From Natronococcus sp. AD-5 (lineage in GTDB: Archaea; Halobacteriota; Halobacteria; Halobacteriales; Natrialbaceae): 64,000 bases of DNA. A program made the position numbers and the translations under genes. The notes beneath the pieces are model-generated. The model made no database searches and was not told the origin of the DNA. It saw only the letters and a program-made list of their open reading frames with translations. The number at the start of each line of letters is the position of its first letter. Position 1 is the stretch's first letter. The stretch spans positions 2,728,001 to 2,792,000 of the forward strand of contig NZ_CP132294.1 of NCBI RefSeq assembly GCF_030734285.1, written 5' to 3'. This document shows, one piece after another, positions 47,659-56,004 of this stretch.

Positions 47659-48326
47659 CCGCGCTCGAGCGCTATCGACGGGAGTTTCGAAGGGGTCGAG
47701 CGAAGGGCGCTCGCGGTGCCCCACCGTGTGAACCGCTGCGTTCGCCGGTTATCGGTCGCACGACCGGTCTGGACCCCAGCTCGTCGGAGACCTGACGTGG
47801 AAGACGCCGTCGCTCTCGGTTTCTGATAGCGTGGCGACTACCTCGGAACTCTCTCAGACGAATTCTACCGGTGAGGAGGGACGACTCACGCACTTACACC
47901 GCGAGCGAACGTCTCGGACATCTCGAGGTCGCCACACTGCAGACAGCGGTAGCCCCCTCGAGTTCTCCAGACGGTTCGACAGCACGATCGACAACAGCGG
48001 GTCATTGACCGATTCAGCAGTCTGGCCGGTATGTATCTTCGGATTTCGTTTCGAGTCCGTGAGAACGGTAATCAATCGCGATCGACGGAGGGGGACTGAC
48101 CTCTCTACGGGAGCTGCTCGAGTACTTGACGTCTCAGCGGTCTCCGGATGCGGTTCTGGACCCGCTTCGGCCCGGCCGTAAACGAAAGGCCCGCAACGTC
48201 GTTGCACGGATCCTTCTGGGTCCCCGTCTGGAAGCTGCTTATACCAGATCTCGAACTACTCCGACCGGACTAAGACCACACGTATCGCTCGTACGTTCGG
48301 CTCACGAACCGTTAGCGCCGATCGAT
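47659..48326. other. Gene-poor region
   Basis: Nothing longer than a few dozen codons is convincing here, apart from a short cysteine-rich minus-strand ORF listed separately. The base composition is somewhat lower in GC than its surroundings and all frames have frequent stops. It may be old gene debris between the subtilase and the membrane protein gene. Confidence 0.4.
47886..48005 (-). CDS. Possible 39-residue zinc-finger-like micro-protein
   Basis: A short ORF begins MTRCCRSCCRTVWRTRGGY and continues RCLQCGDLEMSETFARGVSA. Cys4-Cys5, Cys8-Cys9 and Cys21-x2-Cys24 could bind one zinc as a small ribbon. Haloarchaea encode many such zinc-finger micro-proteins, usually with CPxCG motifs; here CLQCG is the closest. 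A TATA-like element (AGATACATA on the minus strand, about 48031-48039) is at leaderless distance. The alternative is a fragment of a transposase or other zinc protein. Confidence 0.35.
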   Translation of the reverse strand: MTRCCRSCCRTVWRTRGGYRCLQCGDLEMSETFARGVSA

Positions 48327-49685
48327 TCAGGTCGGCCACGAACCGCACTCTTGTCTGTCTAAGTCGCCGCCGGTTATCGCGATCCACCGCACTTCCTTCC
48401 AGCTCAACCGATAATGGCAGACCTCCGGTTCCATCTGTTCCCAGTAGATCGTCTGCATCGACGGAACGTCACCGTCCTCCGGTGAAATCGGGAGATCCTC
48501 GTCGACGCCAGCCTCCTCTTCCAGCGTCTGAAGCGTCGACTTCGTCGACGACGAGTTAACGTACCAATCCGTTCCAGAGAAGATGAGTAGCCCCATGACG
48601 AGGGCGACGAACAGGCGGTGACGGGTCGTCCCGGTCGCATCGTGACCGCGGTCTTCCGTGACCGTCTCTTCTGCGACCGACCATCGAGCGGTCGCGCGTT
48701 CAACAGCGATGGCGACACCGAGCGCGACGAAGGCGAGCCAGAGGGCTGCATCCGTCGACCCGTCCAAATTGATGAACAGCATCTGGAAGGTGAGTAGCAC
48801 GCCACCCGCCGGGATCCACCATCGGTCCCGGAAATCGTGGACGATGGCGTATCCCCAACCGTACAGCGCCACCGGGAGGAGCACCGAACCGTACCCGAGC
48901 GTGATCAGTACCCTATAAAAGTGTTCGGTCAGGGTGGACGGCGAGCCGGCCACCAGCGGCGCGACGATCGCTTGCACGATCATGGGGATGAGCGCACCGG
49001 TCGCTCCGAGCGCGAGAACGACGACGCCGGTCACGAGACCGCCGCCCGCGACGGTCCAGACCGCGTTTTTCGCTCCGGCCCGCTGATACGCCATTCCCAC
49101 GACTAATAGCGCGAAGACGCCACCCGGTTGCCAGGAACCGGCGCTGAGCGCCGCGAGGGCTCCGGCGAGAAACGGCCGATCGCGGAGAGCGAGGATGAGC
49201 GCGAGAACGCCGAAAAAGAGCGCGTAAAACTGTGATCGAATCCCCTCCGAGGGGAGGACGAAGAGCCCCGGAACGACGAGCATCGTGAGGCTGGCAGCAA
49301 CCGCCGCCGCGTCGTTTTCGGTTAGGAAGCGTGCGAGCCACCCGACGAGTAGCATACTCGCGGCGGTGATACCCATCGTGAGCGCTACGCTGAGGGCGTG
49401 CAGAACGACCATATCCCCGCCGGAGAGAACGGCGAGAACGGCCGCGATACCGAACGGTACGGGCGGGTTCACGTCCCAGACGTCGACGTACGGCACGCCA
49501 CCCTCGAGGATGTACCAGCCCGTGTGCTGGAAGAGCGCCGGGTCGGTTGCGATCGTCGCCGTGTCGCCGTTCATGTACCTGGCCCATGCGATGATGAGGA
49601 ATCCGACGATAAACGAGGCGGCGACGATCGGACCAACGATAGTTATCCAACCGAAGTGTGGCCGGAGCCGTGAACGTATGGACAT
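48327..49685 (-). CDS. Polytopic membrane protein, GT-C glycosyltransferase-like
   Basis: The 452-residue protein has about ten membrane helices and a soluble C-terminal region with two Cys (EVCHYRLSW and RQECGSW). The segment DPALFQHTGWYILEGGVPYVDVWDVNPP (residues about 47-75) resembles the first extracellular loop of polyprenol-dependent GT-C enzymes such as dolichyl-phosphate-mannose mannosyltransferases, where Asp and Glu near helix 1 form the active site. It could transfer a sugar from a dolichol phosphate onto a surface glycan or glycoprotein. That function is inferred from the loop pattern only. No glycosylation neighbours are present. Confidence 0.7.
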   Translation of the reverse strand: MSIRSRLRPHFGWITIVGPIVAASFIVGFLIIAWARYMNGDTATIATDPALFQHTGWYILEGGVPYVDVWDVNPPVPFGIAAVLAVLSGGDMVVLHALSVALTMGITAASMLLVGWLARFLTENDAAAVAASLTMLVVPGLFVLPSEGIRSQFYALFFGVLALILALRDRPFLAGALAALSAGSWQPGGVFALLVVGMAYQRAGAKNAVWTVAGGGLVTGVVVLALGATGALIPMIVQAIVAPLVAGSPSTLTEHFYRVLITLGYGSVLLPVALYGWGYAIVHDFRDRWWIPAGGVLLTFQMLFINLDGSTDAALWLAFVALGVAIAVERATARWSVAEETVTEDRGHDATGTTRHRLFVALVMGLLIFSGTDWYVNSSSTKSTLQTLEEEAGVDEDLPISPEDGDVPSMQTIYWEQMEPEVCHYRLSWKEVRWIAITGGDLDRQECGSWPT

Positions 49686-50539
49686 CGTGATGAATCACAC
49701 CGGATGTATCGTTACGAACATCAGAGAGCCACCTCATTGCATCGGTCACTTTCATCCCGAAAGCTTCGCTATCCGTTACTATCGGCTCCGCTATCTAGTA
49801 GTAAAACAATCACGTTAATGCCTACACCTCACAGATACTGTATTTCTGTTTTTCTAGACTTCCTCGTTCCCTCGCCGATTTTGGCAACGAGAGATAGTTT
49901 TCCAGTACGGTACCGAGGAGCAAAGCGACACCGACGCATTCCCCCGAAAGGACCGGGTAGTAAACGAGACAGGTTCGGTTCACGTACCATTACAGTACTG
50001 TAGATACGTGAACGTCGATCGAACGACCGTTTCTTCCCGGAGTCCTGTACTACCGGCCGGATAAACACGATACCGATAACCGCGAAAGTAGTTCCTAAGC
50101 CGGTGCTGTGCCTCTACCACCGAACTAAATTATAAACTACTTGGGTTAAATACGGAATTCGCTTGGGTGGGCCAATACATAGTAGCATTAATCGTGTACG
50201 TTATCTGTATCCCGTATATTGGATACCTCATTTCGGCGAAAATGTGTACCGTCGCGACCAATACATGCGCGCATACCGTGGAGAATCGCAAAAATTTCAG
50301 CGGGATACGCTCGAGTGGATCGTTCCATTCGCCTCTCGTATTACTCGCCGCAATCAGGGCCCGATTCTCTTCCTCCGCTTTACTTCGGCGCGATCGCAAA
50401 TGGGAAGCCTTGCGGTGCTACTGCGCGGCGCCACGGAGGATGGTCGTCCCGTCTGCGTAGTAGCTACGACTACACCGCACCTTGCAACGAAAACCCGTCG
50501 ACGTTCATCCGAGGCGACCGGGTAACCATCGGACGAAAA
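49686..50539. other. AT-richer region without a supported gene
   Basis: About 850 bases have lower GC than the rest of the window and many stops in all frames. Short ORFs of 60-100 codons exist on both strands, but none has a haloarchaeal codon bias or a recognisable motif. The composition and the pseudogene at its right end suggest decaying sequence or an old junction of acquired DNA. I see no terminal repeats or transposase. Confidence 0.4.
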
Positions 50540-50994
50540 CTACGCAACGTTGTTCTGACCGTCCGGGACGATCGTCACAGGGATAGGCGATCCTATCACG
50601 ACAGACTCGGCCACACTACCGAGCATCATTTTCTGGATTCCGGATCGACCACGGTTACCCATCACGATGTGATCTACGCCCCAGTTTTCGGCGTATCCGA
50701 GGATTTTTCCGCAGGGTCTCCCGCCTCGATGGCTGTTTCGATTTCCCGATCGCGGGCTGCGTCCTTCGCACGGTACTCATCGAAGATCTGTTCGACGGCT
50801 TCGCGTCGCTCTCGCTCCTGTTGTTCGGCCTTTTCGAAGTCGAAGCCCTCGGCGCTCACGTAGTTGAATACGGAGACTGGATTCAGTACGTGTAAGAGCG
50901 TGATCGCCGCCTCCGGAATCTCTTCCAAGACGTATTCGAAGGCAGTCTCAGAGCTAGACGACATGTCTACCGGAACGAGGATATGCTGCTCCAT
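50540..50994 (-). pseudogene. Universal stress protein, frameshifted in a homopolymer
   Basis: The gene starts MEQHILVPVDMSSSSETAFEYVLEE at 50994. It runs in frame to GDPAEK, then meets a run of five A (T run at 50704-50708 on the plus strand). One extra A would continue as ILGYAENWGVDHIVMGNRGRSG, then IQKMMLGSVAESVVIGSPIPV, ending TAG at 50540-50542. That restored 151-residue protein has the UspA ATP-binding motif G-x2-G-x9-G-S. As written the protein stops after 106 residues (stop at 50674) and loses this motif. Either the gene is recently inactivated or the run was miscounted in sequencing. Confidence 0.8.
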
Positions 50995-51178
50995 GTAGAG
51001 TATTCGCTCCGAGCGAGCACAACACTTCTCAGTTACTCTCCTTTCGAACAAAAACTAGTGTCGCTTGGTAAGTTCGGTATCGGCGTCAGCTGGATGGACT
51101 CTCCGGGGTCGAGCAAACGCGAAGGGGTCGCGATGTCCGACGAGTCAACGACTGAACGGGTGAAGCGACGTGAAGAAG

Positions 51179-51250
51179 TGGACTCGCCGGGATTTGAACC
51201 CGGGGCCTCTTCCTTGCGAAGGAAGCGATCTGCCACTGATCTACGAGCCC
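51179..51250 (-). tRNA. tRNA-Ala (anticodon CGC)
   Basis: The minus-strand segment folds as a cloverleaf. The acceptor stem is GGGCTCG paired with CGAGTCC, with one G-T pair and discriminator A. The D arm contains AGTGGCAGAT. The anticodon stem is CTTCC/GGAAG around loop TTCGCAA, giving anticodon CGC (reads GCG, alanine). The T arm is CCGGG/TTCAAAT/CCCGG. Length is 72 bases without an encoded CCA and with no intron. It lies between the damaged universal-stress gene and the rhomboid gene. Confidence 0.95.
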
Positions 51251-51334
51251 TCGCACGTTCATACCCACGGTTTCTATTTGTAGCTTGTGTTTCGGGATCG
51301 ACGTGCGGGTTCGACACACGCCTCGAGCCCGGCC

Positions 51335-52009
51335 TCAAACCGTCGACGCGCTCCGCGAGCGCCGCGACCGCGTCTCGAGCGCGCCGGCACGGCCCGCCAG
51401 CAAACCCACCAGGAAGCCGGTGAAGTGGGCGATCAGGGCGACGCCCGGCTGGGCCGTCGCCAGGGTGACGATCGCGGCGAGCACGAGGAAGACCCCCAGC
51501 GTGACCCACTGTGAAACGTCGATGACCGAAGCGAACGCCGACGAGAGCCGGTTCGAGGCCAGCAGGTAGCCGAGCAGGGCGAAGACGGCCCCGCTGGCGC
51601 CGAGCACTCCCTCGGTCGGCGCGACCCCGACGAACGGAGTCGACGCGAGCGCACCCGTGATGAGAATCTGGGAGACGCCCGCGAGCGAACCGGTGACGAG
51701 AACGAAGGTGTGAAAGCGAAGTCGGGTCGTCGCTCGAGCGACCGGCCAGCCGAACAGGATCAGCGCGACGCTGTTCGAGACGAGGTGGTCGAGGCCGGCG
51801 TGGGCGTAGACGCTCGTGACGATCGTCCACGGGTTGTCTACGAGTGGCGGCGCGAGGACGAACAGCCCGATCATCGCGCCGGCGGCGTCGGTGAGCGCCT
51901 GGAGCACGTAGACGACGGCGAAGATCACCAGCAGGTCGACGAGCGGGTCGCTCGAGTCGGACTGCTCGTCGGGGCGCGAGGCGGGCCGCGAACGCGATCG
52001 TCTCGGCAT
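51335..52009 (-). CDS. Rhomboid-family intramembrane serine protease
   Basis: The 224-residue protein has six hydrophobic spans. The catalytic Ser lies in GVLGASGAVFALLGYLL (GxSG in span 4) and the His in ALIAHFTGFLVGLLAGR (span 6). HAGLDHLVSNSVALILFGWPV in the second span is the conserved His-x2-Asn region, here HLVSN. It cleaves other membrane proteins within the bilayer; its substrates are unknown. The ATG at 52009 follows an open extension with a less likely start nine codons upstream. Confidence 0.93.
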   Translation of the reverse strand: MPRRSRSRPASRPDEQSDSSDPLVDLLVIFAVVYVLQALTDAAGAMIGLFVLAPPLVDNPWTIVTSVYAHAGLDHLVSNSVALILFGWPVARATTRLRFHTFVLVTGSLAGVSQILITGALASTPFVGVAPTEGVLGASGAVFALLGYLLASNRLSSAFASVIDVSQWVTLGVFLVLAAIVTLATAQPGVALIAHFTGFLVGLLAGRAGALETRSRRSRSASTV

Positions 52010-52101
52010 ACACTGTACTTGTGGGACGAGCGTCAAAAGTGCACACTGCTTACCGCATCCTGCGTATGAAGTACGGGGGCGACAGTCGCCACTACGGGCG
52101 C

Positions 52102-52116
52102 AAAAGAACGGAAAAA
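52102..52116 (-). terminator. U-rich terminator after rpsJ
   Basis: On the minus strand, 26-40 bases past the rpsJ stop, the RNA would contain UUUUU and UUUU tracts (A runs at 52112-52116 and 52102-52105). A short perfect inverted repeat (GGCGAC-A-GTCGCC, about 52078-52090) follows. U tracts are the main archaeal termination signal. Confidence 0.5.
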
Positions 52117-52141
52117 CCGCAACGGGGTCGCGACCGAGTCG

Positions 52142-52450
52142 TCAGTCTTCGAGGACGATCTCGATCGAGACGTCGTTCGGCACCTGGATGCGCATGAGCT
52201 GTCGGAGTGCGCGTTCGTCGGCGTCCAGATCGATCAGGCGCTTGTGGACGCGCATCTCCCAGTGCTCCCACGTGGCGGTGCCCTCGCCGTCAGGCGACTT
52301 CCGGGTCGGCACCTCGAGGGTCTTCGTCGGCAGCGGGATCGGACCGCTCAGGTTGACGCCGGTGTTGTTCGCAATCTCGCGGACGTCGTCACAGATGTCG
52401 TCGAGGTCGTCTGGACTCGTACCCGCGAGTCGAACGCGTGCCTGCTGCAT
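52142..52450 (-). CDS. rpsJ: Ribosomal protein S10
   Basis: The 102-residue protein begins [23 protein letters not shown] and shows [45 protein letters not shown], the archaeal S10 pattern. S10 belongs to the 30S head near the tRNA sites. It directly follows the EF-1alpha gene with zero spacing (TAAATG), so the two are co-transcribed, a classic archaeal arrangement. A U-rich terminator follows. Confidence 0.97.
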   Translation of the reverse strand: MQQARVRLAGTSPDDLDDICDDVREIANNTGVNLSGPIPLPTKTLEVPTRKSPDGEGTATWEHWEMRVHKRLIDLDADERALRQLMRIQVPNDVSIEIVLED

Positions 52451-53719
52451 TTATTTCTCGTTGACGTCGAGGACCTTACCGGCCGCGATGGTCTGACCCA
52501 TGTCGCGGATGGCGAAGCTCCCGAGTTCGGGGATCTCGCTGGACGGCTCGATGCTGAGGGGCTTCTGCGGTCGGATGGTGACCACAGCAGCGTCACCCGA
52601 CTGGATGAAGTCGGGGTTCTCCTCGGCGACCTCGCCGCTCGAGGGGTCCATCTTCTTGTCGATGGACTCGATCGTACAGGCGACCTGTGCGGTGTGGGCG
52701 TGGAACACCGGGGTGTAGCCGGCGGTGATGACCGAGGGGTGCTGCATGACGACGATCTGGGCCTGGAACGTCTCGGCGACGCTCGGCGGCTCGTCCGCAG
52801 GACCACAGACGTCGCCGCGGCGGATGTCGTCCTTGCCGATGCCGCGGACGTTGAATCCGACGTTGTCACCGGGTTCGGCCTTCGGGACCTCCTCGTGGTG
52901 CATCTCGATCGTCTTCACTTCGCCGCCCACGTCGCTGGGCTGGAAGGAGACGTTGTCGCCGACGTTCATGACGCCGGTCTCGATACGTCCGACGGGGACG
53001 GTACCGATGCCGGAGATCGTGTAAACGTCCTGGATCGGGAGGCGAAGCGGCGCGTCCGTCGGCGGCTCCGGCTCCGGCAGGTCGTTCAGGGACTCGAGCA
53101 GGGTTTCGCCGTCGTACCACGACGTGTTGTCGGAGGCCTCGGCGATGTTGTCGCCCTCGAACGCCGAGATCGGGATGAACGAGGCGTCTTCGGTGTTGAA
53201 CTGGACCTGCTTGAGCAGCTGCGAGACCTCCTCGACGACTTCGTCGTAGGTGGACTCCTTGTAGTCGACGACGTCCATCTTGTTGACGCCGACGATGAGC
53301 TCGTCGATACCCAGCGTGCGGGCCAGGAAGACGTGCTCCTGAGTCTGGGGTGCGACGCCGTCGTCGGCGGCGACGACGAGGACGGCGTTGTCGGCCTGGC
53401 TCGCGCCGGTGATCATGTTCTTGACGAAGTCGCGGTGGCCGGGACAGTCGACGATCGTGAAGTAGTAATCGTCGGTGTCGAACTCCTGGTGGGCGATGTC
53501 GATGGTGACACCGCGCTCTCGCTCCTCGGCGAGGTTGTCCATCACGTAGGCGAACTCGAATCCGCCCTTGCCCTTCTCTTCGGCTTCTTCGCGGTGCTGT
53601 TCGATGACGTGCTCCGGGACGCTCCCCGTCTCGTAGAGGAGTCGGCCCACGAGCGTACTCTTCCCGTGGTCAACGTGACCGATGATGGCCAGGTTCTGGT
53701 GGGGTTTGTCTTCGCTCAT
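52451..53719 (-). CDS. tuf: Translation elongation factor EF-1alpha
   Basis: The 422-residue GTPase has G1 GHVDHGKST, the G2 Thr in GVTIDIAH, G3 DCPGH, G4 NKMD and the SAFEGDNI segment after it, followed by the two beta-barrel domains. It delivers aminoacyl-tRNA to the ribosome in the cytosol. The ATG at 53719 starts [20 protein letters not shown] strong TATA element (GATATAAG on the minus strand, 53743-53750) lies about 26 bases upstream of the start. It is the first gene of the unit with rpsJ. Confidence 0.97.
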   Translation of the reverse strand: MSEDKPHQNLAIIGHVDHGKSTLVGRLLYETGSVPEHVIEQHREEAEEKGKGGFEFAYVMDNLAEERERGVTIDIAHQEFDTDDYYFTIVDCPGHRDFVKNMITGASQADNAVLVVAADDGVAPQTQEHVFLARTLGIDELIVGVNKMDVVDYKESTYDEVVEEVSQLLKQVQFNTEDASFIPISAFEGDNIAEASDNTSWYDGETLLESLNDLPEPEPPTDAPLRLPIQDVYTISGIGTVPVGRIETGVMNVGDNVSFQPSDVGGEVKTIEMHHEEVPKAEPGDNVGFNVRGIGKDDIRRGDVCGPADEPPSVAETFQAQIVVMQHPSVITAGYTPVFHAHTAQVACTIESIDKKMDPSSGEVAEENPDFIQSGDAAVVTIRPQKPLSIEPSSEIPELGSFAIRDMGQTIAAGKVLDVNEK

Positions 53720-53742
53720 TGTTGTAGCTCACGCGCAAAGGC

Positions 53743-53750
53743 GCTTATAT
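53743..53750 (-). promoter_or_regulatory. TATA box of the EF-1alpha/S10 operon
   Basis: On the minus strand GATATAAG is centred 26-28 bases upstream of the EF-1alpha ATG, giving a nearly leaderless mRNA. Confidence 0.6.
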
Positions 53751-53933
53751 CGGTATCTTTTGCCCGTTGCGGTTAAAACCATTTCGAAAGCGTATTCCGG
53801 TCATCCCGACGCCTGCTTGCGGTTTGTGTCTAGTACACACGGATCTCGGCTCCGAACGGCGACGGATCCATCCGGCGGCGCTCTTCGGGTCGCGATTCTG
53901 AAGAACGATGCGAACGCCGGCGCCGATCTCGAG

Positions 53934-54881
53934 CTATCGCTTCGGCAGTCGTCCGACGTCGGATAACACCGCGGTCGCCGTTTCCGGACCGCCCGCACCG
54001 CGGCCGCTGTTGTGGAGACTGCCGGCGTGTTTCGTCTCGATCTGGACGATGTTGCGCGTTCCCGTCACGGCGAGCGCCCCGTTTTCGGGGACGAGGCGCG
54101 GACCGACGCGAACGCCGTCTCGAGACGCCTCGCCGATGAGCCGGATCGTCCGGCCGTCCTCGGCGGCGAGGTCGAGCGCGCTGCCGGGAATGTCCTGGAT
54201 CCCCTCGACCGTCGCGTCCTCGAGCGAGAACCCGCCCTCGGCCAGCACGTTCGCGAGGATGACGAACTTGAGCGCGGCGTCGGTGCCGTCGACGTCGAAC
54301 GTCGGATCGGCCTCCGCGACGCCTAAGTCCTGGGCTTCCGCGAGGACGTGTTCGTAGTCCAGTCCCTCGGCGGCCATCCGCGTGAGGATGAAGTTCGCGG
54401 TCCCGTTGAGCACGCCCCGGACCGCGGTGACGGCCTGCGGCGTCGAGTCCTCGACGGTCGAGAGCACGGGGATCGCGCCGCCGACGGTCGCCTCGAACCG
54501 GACCGATCCGTCGCTCTCGGCCTCGAGCGCCCGCAGTTCTTCGTACCGTTCGGCGACGGGGCCTTTGTTCGCCAGGACGACGTGTCGGTCGGCCTCGAGC
54601 GCGCGTTTCACGTGCGTAAAGCCCGGTTCGGCGTCCCCGAGCGTCGTCGGCGTCGCCTCCACGAGGACGTCGTAGTCGGTCTCGAAGACCGCCGTCGGGT
54701 CGTCCGGACCGACGGGTTCGTCGCCGAGTTTGCGCTCGAGCGCCCCGTCGACGTCGATGCCGTAGGGATCGATCGCGGCGTCGCTCGAGTCCGCGAGTGC
54801 GACGACCTCGTGGCCGTACTCGCCGGCGAGTTCGGCGACCGATCGCCCGACGTCGCCGGCGCCGAGGATCGCGAGTCGCAT
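53934..54881 (-). CDS. hom: Homoserine dehydrogenase
   Basis: The 315-residue protein starts with the nucleotide-binding loop MRLAILGAGDVGRSVAEL. It has the catalytic and substrate region VVLANKGPVAERYEEL, the dimer-domain motif GGAIPVLSTVEDSTPQAVTAVRGVLNGTANFIL, and GVAEADPTFDVDGTDAALKFVILANVLA, all standard for homoserine dehydrogenases. It reduces aspartate semialdehyde to homoserine for threonine and methionine synthesis. It lacks the C-terminal ACT domain, which is supplied instead by the separate gene just upstream, whose stop shares one base with this ATG. Confidence 0.95.
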   Translation of the reverse strand: MRLAILGAGDVGRSVAELAGEYGHEVVALADSSDAAIDPYGIDVDGALERKLGDEPVGPDDPTAVFETDYDVLVEATPTTLGDAEPGFTHVKRALEADRHVVLANKGPVAERYEELRALEAESDGSVRFEATVGGAIPVLSTVEDSTPQAVTAVRGVLNGTANFILTRMAAEGLDYEHVLAEAQDLGVAEADPTFDVDGTDAALKFVILANVLAEGGFSLEDATVEGIQDIPGSALDLAAEDGRTIRLIGEASRDGVRVGPRLVPENGALAVTGTRNIVQIETKHAGSLHNSGRGAGGPETATAVLSDVGRLPKR

Positions 54882-55435
54882 CAGGCCTCACCTCCGAGCA
54901 GCGGTTCGACGACGGTGAGATCCTTGTCCGCGCCGATCGATCGGACGACTTCGAACACTCGGTCGGACCGGCCGGAGTCGATCGCGAGCCGAAGTCGGGC
55001 GCTCGAGGTCGCGTCGGTGCCGTCGGGCGCGGCCAGCGAGAGATCCTGGACGACGGCGTCGGCCTCGTCCTCGATCCGCGAGAGCGTCTCCGAGAGATCG
55101 TTCTCGACGAGGTGCCCGATCAGGACGACGCTGATCTCCTCCCCGTAATGCTCGGCGCCGGCCTGGATGACGTTGACGCCGGCGTCGCGGAGCCCCTCGA
55201 CGATGTCGTCGAACCGGTCCGGGGGACTCTCGAGGTCGACCTCGACCGGGATGTGTCCGCGAGGTGTGATGTTTCCGCGCTCGTGGTGAATACTCAGGAG
55301 ATTGCCGCCGTTGTCCGCGATGGGCGCGAGCGCGCGAAGTAACTCGCCGGGTTCGTCGACGAGTTCGAGACGGACGGTGTAGGCACGAACGCCGCCGTCC
55401 GTCTCGGCTTCGTCCTCGGCGGGCTCGTCAGCCAT
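54881..55435 (-). CDS. ACT-domain amino-acid-binding protein
   Basis: The 184-residue protein has two regulatory ACT-type regions: YTVRLELVDEPGELLRALAPIADNGGNLLSIHHERGN (about residues 17-55) and a second, more divergent one (about 90-180, VLIGHLVENDLSETLSRIEDEADAVVQDLSLA). It overlaps the homoserine dehydrogenase start by one base (TGATG-type junction). It most likely senses threonine or another pathway end product and controls the enzyme as a separate subunit. The start at 55435 (MADEPAEDEAETDGG) is preferred over a Met nine codons upstream. Confidence 0.9.
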   Translation of the reverse strand: MADEPAEDEAETDGGVRAYTVRLELVDEPGELLRALAPIADNGGNLLSIHHERGNITPRGHIPVEVDLESPPDRFDDIVEGLRDAGVNVIQAGAEHYGEEISVVLIGHLVENDLSETLSRIEDEADAVVQDLSLAAPDGTDATSSARLRLAIDSGRSDRVFEVVRSIGADKDLTVVEPLLGGEA

Positions 55436-55592
55436 CGACACCACCTGCTTGCGGGCGTCCACGCGTCATTATGATATGACTCCGTATCGGGCGGGTAAAA
55501 GGATATAGGAGGTATCAAAACTCTCCGGCCGTGCCAACAGCCGGCACGCCGCCGCGTCCCGAGGTGACCGAATAGCGTAACTGAGCGCGGTT

Positions 55593-55955
55593 TCAGAGGT
55601 GGTCTTCTCCGGGGTTCGACGACCCCCAGTCGCCGCGGCCCCCTTCGGTTCGATCGATCCCCATGATCGACTCGGCCTGCTCGGGCCCGCCGAGGCTCTC
55701 GCGGGCGTCCGGGATGCGAACCGTGACCTCGTCGATTTCGGGCCACGTGAGGAGTTCGGCCTCGATGTTACTCGTCGTGATGTCGCCGACCGAACAGCCC
55801 TTGCAGCCGCCGCCGAGTTCGATGACGACCTCGCCGTCGTCCGGATCGGCCTTCCGAACCGCGCTGGTCCCCCCGTGCATCTGGATGATCGGCATTTCCC
55901 GCGTGAGCCACGCCTCGACTCGCTCCTTGAGCGGTGCGTCCTCGGAGTCAGTCAT
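55593..55955 (-). CDS. NifU-like Fe-S scaffold protein
   Basis: The 120-residue protein is a NifU C-terminal-domain protein with the cluster-binding motif GGGCKGCSVGD (about residues 48-58), preceded by MPIIQMHGGTSAVRKAD. The two Cys hold a [4Fe-4S] cluster between subunits during assembly and transfer. The acidic tail after about residue 75 (DARESLGGPEQAESIMG) is a halophile addition. It is not linked to other Fe-S assembly genes here. Confidence 0.9.
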   Translation of the reverse strand: MTDSEDAPLKERVEAWLTREMPIIQMHGGTSAVRKADPDDGEVVIELGGGCKGCSVGDITTSNIEAELLTWPEIDEVTVRIPDARESLGGPEQAESIMGIDRTEGGRGDWGSSNPGEDHL

Positions 55956-56004
55956 CGGTCTCGCTAGGAACTCGAGCGGTGAATAGGTTTGGAGTCCGCG
56001 CCGG

